Assembly (NCBI GenBank): GCA_903901015.1
Contig: CAIUPH010000113.1
Location: 1-64,000 of the forward strand
Direction of reading: 5' to 3'
Origin: Candidatus Bathyarchaeota archaeon
Lineage (GTDB): Archaea > Thermoproteota > Bathyarchaeia > Bathyarchaeales > Bathycorpusculaceae
DNA length: 64,000 nt
Shown here: positions 58,289 to 64,000 of the stretch, piece by piece
Position numbering within the stretch: position 1 is the first letter of the stretch
Layout: every line of letters begins with the position of its first letter
Position numbers and translations under genes: made by a program
The notes under the pieces: model-generated
What the model was told of the DNA's origin: nothing
The model's database searches: none
The model's input: the letters and a program-made list of their open reading frames with translations, nothing else

Positions 58289-58302
58289 AAAGATATATCT
58301 TT
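58289..58302. promoter_or_regulatory. Palindrome and TATA box upstream of copA
   Basis: AAAGATATATCTTT, a perfect 14-bp palindrome, lies about 10 bp before CTTATATTT (58311-58319), the probable TATA box. A candidate copper-responsive operator. Confidence 0.45.
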
Positions 58303-58369
58303 ATCAGACATACTTATATTTGCGCAAAACAAAATAAACCACACAGAAAAAGCAAGCGAGGCACAAACG

Positions 58370-60790
58370 ATGACTCAGGAAAAAAACAAAAGAAGCACAT
58401 TCAACATTGGCGGCATGAGCTGCATAAACTGCGCCCACACCATCGAAAAAGAACTCGCCAAACTAAACGGCGTAACCCAAGCCACCGTAAACCTCGCCGC
58501 GGAACAAGCACTCATAGACTACAACCCCGCCCTCATCAGCCAAAAAACCATCGAAGCCGCCATCACCCAAGCAGGCTACCATGTAATCCACGAAAAAATA
58601 AGTCTCCAAGTCGGCGGCATGTTATGCGTTAACTGCGCCAAAACCATAGAGAAAGCCTTAGGCAACCGCGAAGGCATCTACAACGCAGCCGTCAACTTTG
58701 CCTCTGAAACCGTCTCAGTTGAATACAACCCTTCGCAAATCAGTTTGCCAAGCATCAAAAAAACCATCCAAGACAGCGGCTACCAAGTCATTGAGCAACA
58801 ACAAAAAAACAGCGAGGACACAGCGGGTGAAGAACGCAAACGCCACATTCGGCACCTAAAAATCCTCTTAGCCACAAGCGTCGCCCTGACTATTCCCATC
58901 CTATCTTTGATGTGGCTGTCGCCTCTGCCCATGGAGCAAAACAACATCCTCATGTTCCTGCTTGCAACACCAGTGCAATTCATCGTGGGCTGGACATTCT
59001 ACGTTGGCACATACAAGGGACTAAGAAACAAAACCGCAAACATGGATACCTTAATCGTGATGGGCACGTCCACCGCTTGGATCTACAGCACCGCCGTTAC
59101 CTTCGCACCAGCCACATTCCCGGGTGCAGGAGTATTCTTCGACACCGCCACCATGATTATGAGCTTCATCTTGCTGGGCAAACTCTTAGATGCAGTGGCG
59201 AAAGGCAGAACCTCAGAAGCAATCCGAAAAATCATGGGTCTACGAGCTAAAACAGCCCGAATTGTCAGGAATGGCGAGGAACAGGAAATTCCAGTTGAAG
59301 ATGTCCAAGTCGGCGACATCGTCGTTGTTAGACCTGGAGAAAAAATCCCCGTCGACGGTACCGTCACCGAAGGCTACTCGGCGGTAGATGAGAAAGTCAT
59401 CACGGGCGAAAGCATCCCCGTTGAGAAGAATATCGGCGACCAAGTCGTAGGTGCAACAATGAACAAGACGGGCATGCTTAAGTTCAAAGCCACCAAAGTC
59501 GGCAAAGACACCGTTCTCGCCCAAATCATAAGCATGGTTGAAGACGCCCTAACTTCGAAAGCGCCCGTTCAAAGATTAGCTGACATCGCGTCGGGATATT
59601 TTGTTCCAGCCATCATAATCACGGCGACACTTTCAGCGTTAGCATGGTACTTCATCGCTGGAGCGTCCTTCATATTCTCACTCACAGTTTTCATCGCCGT
59701 GTTAATCGTGGCTTGCCCATGCGCGTTAGGTTTAGCCACTCCGACAGCGATAATGGTTGGTGTCGGAAAAGGAGCAGAAAACGGCATACTAATCAAAAGC
59801 GGCGAAGCACTGGAAGCGGCGTACAAGCTTCAAACCGTAGTTTTCGACAAAACAGGCACACTTACGAAGGGCGAACCAGAAGTAACCGACATCGCCCCAT
59901 CTGCACTGTTCGAGGAAGACCAGATTTTGCAGTTCGCCGCCATCGCGGAGAAAAACTCTGAGCACCCATTGGGAGCAGCCATAGTGAAGAGGGCGAAGGA
60001 GAAGGGAATCCAGGTTGATGAACCCGAATTGTTCAACGCCATCCCCGGGTACGGAGTGGAAGTGGAGCATAAGGGCACCAGAATATTGTTGGGCAACCGA
60101 AAATTTATGGAAGCAAACAACTTGGACATCAGCTCGGTTGAAGGCAAAATGGTGGTGTTTGAGGAAGAAGGCAAAACCGCTATGCTACTTGCGGTCGATA
60201 ACCAAATTGCCGGTTTGATTTCGGTAGCCGACACATTGAAGGAGCACTCTGCCGATGCAGTAAAGACTTTGCAGCAGATGGGGTTAGAAGTCATCATGAT
60301 TACGGGCGATAACCAGAGAACAGCCAAAGCCATCGCGGCACAGGTAGGCGTAGACCGCGTCTTTGCGGAGGTTCTTCCAAGCGATAAAGCCGCTGAAATA
60401 AAACGGCTGCAATCTGAGGGTAAAATCGTAGCGATGGTGGGTGATGGAATAAACGATGCTCCAGCTCTCGCGCAGGCAAACATCGGAATCGCAGTTGGCA
60501 GCGGAACAGACGTTGCAATCGAGACAGGCGACATCGTGTTGATAAAGAACGATTTGCGAGATGTAGTTGTAGCCATTCAATTAAGCAGGGCAACTATGAA
60601 GAAGATTCGGCAGAACCTGTTCTGGGCGTTCTTCTACAACATCGTTTTGATTCCGTTGGCGGCAGGCGCGTTCTACCCCATCCTGCATGTGCTCTTTGAT
60701 CCAGTGTACGCGGCAGCAGCCATGGCAAGCAGTTCAGTAACGGTGGTTTCGAACGCTTCGCTGCTCAGGAGATTCAAACCAAAAATCTAG
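58370..60790 (+). CDS. copA: Copper-exporting P-type ATPase
   Basis: About 806 residues from ATG 58370; the longer frame back to 58262 is not conserved. Two heavy-metal domains come first ([16 protein letters not shown] and [16 protein letters not shown]). The P1B-1 core follows: [12 protein letters not shown] in the membrane, the phosphorylated Asp in [23 protein letters not shown] and [14 protein letters not shown]. It pumps Cu+ out of the cell. A YHS metal-binding protein follows 39 bp downstream, likely a copper carrier or sensor. Confidence 0.96.
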   Translation: MTQEKNKRSTFNIGGMSCINCAHTIEKELAKLNGVTQATVNLAAEQALIDYNPALISQKTIEAAITQAGYHVIHEKISLQVGGMLCVNCAKTIEKALGNREGIYNAAVNFASETVSVEYNPSQISLPSIKKTIQDSGYQVIEQQQKNSEDTAGEERKRHIRHLKILLATSVALTIPILSLMWLSPLPMEQNNILMFLLATPVQFIVGWTFYVGTYKGLRNKTANMDTLIVMGTSTAWIYSTAVTFAPATFPGAGVFFDTATMIMSFILLGKLLDAVAKGRTSEAIRKIMGLRAKTARIVRNGEEQEIPVEDVQVGDIVVVRPGEKIPVDGTVTEGYSAVDEKVITGESIPVEKNIGDQVVGATMNKTGMLKFKATKVGKDTVLAQIISMVEDALTSKAPVQRLADIASGYFVPAIIITATLSALAWYFIAGASFIFSLTVFIAVLIVACPCALGLATPTAIMVGVGKGAENGILIKSGEALEAAYKLQTVVFDKTGTLTKGEPEVTDIAPSALFEEDQILQFAAIAEKNSEHPLGAAIVKRAKEKGIQVDEPELFNAIPGYGVEVEHKGTRILLGNRKFMEANNLDISSVEGKMVVFEEEGKTAMLLAVDNQIAGLISVADTLKEHSADAVKTLQQMGLEVIMITGDNQRTAKAIAAQVGVDRVFAEVLPSDKAAEIKRLQSEGKIVAMVGDGINDAPALAQANIGIAVGSGTDVAIETGDIVLIKNDLRDVVVAIQLSRATMKKIRQNLFWAFFYNIVLIPLAAGAFYPILHVLFDPVYAAAAMASSSVTVVSNASLLRRFKPKI

Positions 60791-60829
60791 TTATAGAACA
60801 TCAAACATTGTTGTTGGAGGTGAAAAAGT

Positions 60830-61027
60830 ATGGTTAAAGATTTAGTTTGTAACATGGATGTAGATGAGAAAACTGCAAAGTACAAGACAATCTACCAAGG
60901 AAAATACTATTATTTCTGCGCGGCAGGATGCAAGAAAACGTTCGAAGCTGACCCACAGAAATACATCAGCGGCGCTTCATCAGGAAAGATGGGTCACAGT
61001 TGCGGCTGCGGCGGCGACCACTGCTAA
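60830..61027 (+). CDS. YHS-domain metal-binding protein
   Basis: 65 residues. The YHS/TRASH-like fold is VKDLVCNMDVDEKTAKYK, then YYFCAAGCKKTFEADPQKY. The tail is Cys/His-rich (HSCGCGGDHC). It starts at ATG after TTGGAGGTGAAAAAGT. Genetic coupling to copA suggests that it binds copper or delivers it to the pump. It shows the same type of module as the N-terminus of the phosphorylase at 34875. Confidence 0.9.
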   Translation: MVKDLVCNMDVDEKTAKYKTIYQGKYYYFCAAGCKKTFEADPQKYISGASSGKMGHSCGCGGDHC

Positions 61028-61060
61028 ACCGTTAAGGTTTAGTTAACTTTTTTTTCTTTT
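61025..61060 (+). terminator. Hairpin plus T-tract terminator
   Basis: TAAACC/GGTTTA, a perfect 6-bp stem that includes the stop codon, followed by nine T and further T-rich bases. Confidence 0.6.
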
Positions 61061-61076
61061 TATTTCCCTCAAACAT

Positions 61077-61775
61077 CTAGTGTGTTTGACCAGAAATACT
61101 GATTTTTTCGGTTACAACTGGTTTCTCAGTCGAGAACGCGCCCAGCAACACGTTTTCCGCGAACAAATCCTCATTGAAGACACCCATAAACTCCACAGTC
61201 TCGTTGATTACAACCTTTGGCACACCAATCACGTTGTACTTCAGGGCTAAATCTGGGAACTCTCCGCTTTCTATGACGTCGGCTTTAACCATGTCACTTT
61301 CGATGGCTAACTTATGAGCCACGGCTGCGGCGGCGGGGCAATGCGGGCAGGTTAATGTGACGAAGACTTGGATGTGGACGGGCAATTTGACTTCAGTTAA
61401 TATCTGTTTGGTTTTGTCGGAGAGGTCCGTTTTGCCCTTGGAAACGTTGATGACGGCTTCAATTAGGGTTTGCAGTTCGTAACCGTATGGGATGCCGTAG
61501 ATTCTTACGCCATAGTCTTTTTTGCCGATTATCGCCATGGCCGGAATCTTGTCTATGCCGTATTCTTTGGCTTTGGCGGCGTCAGCCAAGAAATCGTGGA
61601 CTTCCACGGTTATTTTACTGTTGAAGGCGGCTAGTTCCTCCGCGAGTTTTCGTGTGTCAGTGCAATATTGGCATTCGAACTCCTGGGTAAACATGACTAT
61701 TTTTACTGGGTCAACTAGTTTTTCCTCAAAATCTTTCTTAAGTAACTCTTTTTTATCGTCAGGCAGTAAACTCAA
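61077..61775 (-). CDS. Protein disulfide oxidoreductase (glutaredoxin-like, two thioredoxin folds)
   Basis: About 232 residues, two thioredoxin folds in tandem, with active sites FECQYCTDTRKLAEEL near 40 and TCPHCPAAAAVAHKL near 150. cis-Pro regions are DKIPAMAI and IGVPKVVI. This is the archaeal PDO, which forms or isomerises disulfides and reduces partners with thioredoxin reductase. TTG 61775 is preferred: GGAGGAAAAACC precedes it, and the upstream frame to 61796 adds only CGGKT-type residues. Divergent from fprA, with a palindrome between. Confidence 0.9.
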   Translation of the reverse strand: MSLLPDDKKELLKKDFEEKLVDPVKIVMFTQEFECQYCTDTRKLAEELAAFNSKITVEVHDFLADAAKAKEYGIDKIPAMAIIGKKDYGVRIYGIPYGYELQTLIEAVINVSKGKTDLSDKTKQILTEVKLPVHIQVFVTLTCPHCPAAAAVAHKLAIESDMVKADVIESGEFPDLALKYNVIGVPKVVINETVEFMGVFNEDLFAENVLLGAFSTEKPVVTEKISISGQTH

Positions 61776-61837
61776 GGTTTTTCCTCCGCAAAACAAAACT
61801 GGGATTCTACAGGTAACCTTTGTTGGTTCCAGAATAT

Positions 61838-61849
61838 AACTCTAGAGTT
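61838..61849. promoter_or_regulatory. Palindrome AACTCTAGAGTT between PDO and fprA
   Basis: Perfect 12-bp palindrome in the shared promoter region of two redox genes. A candidate site for a redox-responsive regulator. Confidence 0.4.
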
Positions 61850-61922
61850 CACTGGCGGTTTGGGAACGAAAGTGATATTAAGAGTTTTCGCCAGTTTTCT
61901 TTGTTAGAAAGTTTTGGAGAAG

Positions 61923-63119
61923 ATGATTATGGTTAAAGTTACTTTGAAGGATGGAGTTTTCTGGGTTGGCGTCGTCGACTGGAACATAAGGGATTTCCAC
62001 GGCTACATCACCCGCAGAGGAAGCAGCTACAACGCATACCTGATTGCAGACGAGAAAACCGCTTTAGTCGATACCGTGAAGGTGGCATTCTGCAACGAAC
62101 TCATCGAACACGTATCCGAACACGTGGGCTTAGACAAACTTGATTACATCATCGTTAACCACGTGGAAATGGACCATTCCAGCAGCCTCCCAACCATCGC
62201 GAAACTCGCCAAGAACGCGAAAATCCTCTCTTCAGTGCGCGGCAAAGAAGAATTAATCAAACACTATGGCTCAGAGTTCGAGCGGGTTGAAACAGTCAAG
62301 TCAGGCGACACGCTCAAGCTTGGCAAGAAAACCCTCACGTTCCTCGAGGCACCGATGCTTCACTGGCCCGACAGCATGTTCACCTACCTAATCGAAGATA
62401 AAATATTGATGCCAAACGATGCGTTTGGGCAGCATCTTGCAAGCTCGGGACGCTTCGACGACACAGTCGACCAAGAAGTGTTGATGGAAGAAGCAGTCAC
62501 ATACTACGCTAACATTCTCACGCCGTTTGCGCCTCTCATAGTCAGGAAGATCGAGGAGGTTGTCGCCATGAAGTTGCCCATCGACATGATTGCGCCCAGC
62601 CACGGAATCATCTGGCGAAAAGACCCCATGAAAATCATCAACGCCTACATGGACTGGTGCACGGGCAAAGCAGTGAAGCAAAAAGCAGTCATTGTTTTTG
62701 ACACGATGTGGGGCAGCACCGACAAGATGGCAAGGGCAATTGGCGAAGGCATAGCAAGCCAAGGCGTAGAAGTTAAACTGCTCAAGCTTCGCGCAACAGA
62801 CAACACCGACGTTGTCACCGAAATCGTGGACGCGAAAGTTGTGCTCGTGGGTTCCCCGACGTTAAACAATGGAATGTTCCCGTCCTTGGGGCAATTCCTC
62901 ACCTACATTACGGGACTTAAGCCCAGAGGCAAACTGTGGGGTTTCTTCGGTTCTTACGGATGGGGCGGCGGCGCAGTGAAAGGCATGGTTAAAACCGCTA
63001 AGGAAGCAGGCTTTGACGTTATGGAACAGAGCATAGAACTAAAATGGGTTCCAACGGAAGAAGAAATGAAAAAATGCTTTGAGTTTGGGCTGCAAATAGC
63101 CCAAAAAATCAAAGCCTAA
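61923..63119 (+). CDS. fprA: A-type flavoprotein FprA (oxygen-reducing)
   Basis: About 398 residues. The metallo-beta-lactamase domain holds the diiron site (NHVEMDHSSSLPTI near 80; MLHWPDSMFTYL near 145; PNDAFGQH near 165; PSHGIIWR near 225). The C-terminal flavodoxin domain starts at VFDTMWGSTDKMARAI near 260 and ends FFGSYGWGGGAVKGM. It reduces O2 to water with F420H2 or a similar donor, protecting an anaerobe. The start is ATG 61923 or 61929, behind GGAG. Confidence 0.95.
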   Translation: MIMVKVTLKDGVFWVGVVDWNIRDFHGYITRRGSSYNAYLIADEKTALVDTVKVAFCNELIEHVSEHVGLDKLDYIIVNHVEMDHSSSLPTIAKLAKNAKILSSVRGKEELIKHYGSEFERVETVKSGDTLKLGKKTLTFLEAPMLHWPDSMFTYLIEDKILMPNDAFGQHLASSGRFDDTVDQEVLMEEAVTYYANILTPFAPLIVRKIEEVVAMKLPIDMIAPSHGIIWRKDPMKIINAYMDWCTGKAVKQKAVIVFDTMWGSTDKMARAIGEGIASQGVEVKLLKLRATDNTDVVTEIVDAKVVLVGSPTLNNGMFPSLGQFLTYITGLKPRGKLWGFFGSYGWGGGAVKGMVKTAKEAGFDVMEQSIELKWVPTEEEMKKCFEFGLQIAQKIKA

Positions 63120-63126
63120 CTTTTTT

Positions 63127-63630
63127 CTAATTTATTTTCATGAATTTTTCTTTCGGTGTCGCACAAATCTGGCAATTGTCGGGCACGGAGCCTTCAAAAG
63201 TGTTTCCGCAAACAGGGCACACATAGTAGTCTGCTTTCGCGAGTTCCTTCTTGCCTTTGAGGGCGTCGAGTGCTTTCTGGTAGAGTTTTGCGTGGATTTG
63301 CTCAACCTGGTTGGCGTAGTTGAAGCTTACTTCAGCTTTTTTGTTTCCCTCTTTCTTTGCGTCAGCGATGAAGTCAGGGTACATTTTCTTGAATTCGTAG
63401 GTTTCGCCCGACACAGCGGTGCCGAGGTTGTCTTGGGTTGATTTAACTTGTCCCATTACTTCAAGGTGGTTTAGGGCGTGGACGGTTTCGGCTTGTGCCG
63501 CGGCTCGAAAGAGCTTGGCGATTTGGGTTAATCCTTCTTGGTCTGCCTTCTTCGCGAATGCAAGGTACATTCTGTTGGCTTGGGATTCGCCTGCGAAGGC
63601 ATCTTTTAGGTCTTGTTCAGTTTTAGCCAT
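63127..63630 (-). CDS. rbr: Rubrerythrin
   Basis: 167 residues from ATG 63630. Diiron four-helix domain (DLKDAFAGESQANRMYLAFA, then AQAETVHALNHLEVMG, QVEQIHAKLYQKALD) plus a C-terminal rubredoxin site (CPVCGNTFEG ... CQICATPKEKF). Reduces hydrogen peroxide. Convergent with fprA, 7 bp apart; the pair and PDO make an oxygen-defence group. Confidence 0.95.
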   Translation of the reverse strand: MAKTEQDLKDAFAGESQANRMYLAFAKKADQEGLTQIAKLFRAAAQAETVHALNHLEVMGQVKSTQDNLGTAVSGETYEFKKMYPDFIADAKKEGNKKAEVSFNYANQVEQIHAKLYQKALDALKGKKELAKADYYVCPVCGNTFEGSVPDNCQICATPKEKFMKIN

Positions 63631-63733
63631 AAAATTCACTGGAAAATAGAAGAGTAACAAGCAGGTAATAAGTTATACCGTCTATGGTAAAGACCTCATG
63701 ACTCCGTCCCAACTACTTTAAGCAGGTAACGTA

Positions 63734-64000
63734 TCAAACTTCGGGTTTTTTGCCGCTGTTCTTGAAGATTTTGTCCGAGTTCGAAATAAAGTAGCCGCTA
63801 AGTATCGAGAGAACCAACGATGGAAGTATGATCAACCATGGGTTCGCTAACCCGTACATATCGAGCGAGGATTTAACGCCGACTACGTTCATAAACAGAG
63901 GGACAACGAGTGCAAAGATGGCTAGTGCTTGACGTTTCTTCTGAAGCGCCGTTACAATGCCCAGAAGCCCGCATGCAAACGATACAATGCCCAACGACGC
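63734..64000 (-). CDS. Small multi-helix membrane protein (5' truncated)
   Basis: The frame is open to the window edge. The visible part has three hydrophobic segments (VSFACGLLGIVTALQ, ALAIFALVVPLFMNVVGV, PWLIILPSLVLSILSGYFIS) and a basic C-terminus. No family recognised. The true start lies beyond 64000. Confidence 0.55.
   Translation of the reverse strand, partial: ASLGIVSFACGLLGIVTALQKKRQALAIFALVVPLFMNVVGVKSSLDMYGLANPWLIILPSLVLSILSGYFISNSDKIFKNSGKKPEV

Overview
This window is archaeal chromosome. The evidence is a run of archaeal information-processing genes (NAC, aMBF1, TFE, Trm56, the DUF2110 and DUF2095 families, PAC2 and CTP-dependent RibK), an initiator tRNA with the archaeal A1-U72 pair, and TATA-type promoters. 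ADP-forming acyl-CoA ligase, an F420-ligase homologue, FprA, rubrerythrin and AmrS point to a strict anaerobe. The overall gene set looks most like Bathyarchaeia (MCG), but that is an inference from family content and was not tested. Starts are often TTG or GTG behind a GGAGGTG ribosome-binding site.

Layout. 0-8 kb: pgk, a bacterial-type (type I) GAPDH, DUF2095, a GT4 glycosyltransferase, and a glpX FBPase coupled to a DUF2090 aldolase-like gene. 8.4-16.3 kb: regulators, tRNA-Arg with a VapBC cassette, a B12-radical SAM protein, two KGG stress proteins, flavodoxin/ferritin-like genes, a broken HtrA and a CoA-binding protein. 16-22 kb: a winged-helix/VIT1-like fusion, a cluster of small repeats and MITE-like elements, NAC, and two YVTN beta-propeller surface proteins. 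22-27 kb: a core archaeal cluster (PUA, MBF1, HflX, Trm56, TFE, HD, DUF2110). 27-34.8 kb: accessory and decaying genes, tRNA-Val with a one-gene cassette, a membrane glycosyltransferase, MFS, signal peptidase, and flavodoxin and bacterioferritin remnants. 34.9-43.9 kb: alpha-glucan phosphorylase with a YHS-like N-terminus, a NADH oxidase-like enzyme, GcvH, inositol-phosphate synthase, small DNA-binding paralogues, RibK, AcdA and a CofE-like protein. 43.9-51.6 kb: AmrS, then an eight-gene his operon (hisGDCBHAFI). 51.8-64 kb: PAC2, initiator tRNA-Met followed by a second VapBC, a large membrane receptor-like protein, ferredoxin, parvulin, PAP2, a copper-export module (CopA plus a YHS protein), and an oxygen-defence set (PDO, FprA, rubrerythrin).

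How it works together. The sugar genes describe gluconeogenesis and glycogen turnover (pgk, gap, glpX, candidate aldolase, GT4, GT35). A second theme is protection from oxygen and copper. The rest is biosynthesis and core information processing.

The most unusual content is non-coding. A GGATCC-centred intergenic repeat occurs five times. A ~120-bp terminal-inverted-repeat element sits in the GGATCC of two copies, in opposite orientations, and a second ~130-bp element lies beside one of them. Two tRNA genes are followed by small cassettes closed by a 26-bp copy of the tRNA 3' end. At least six genes carry frameshifts or stops, so either the genome is decaying or the assembly has local errors.
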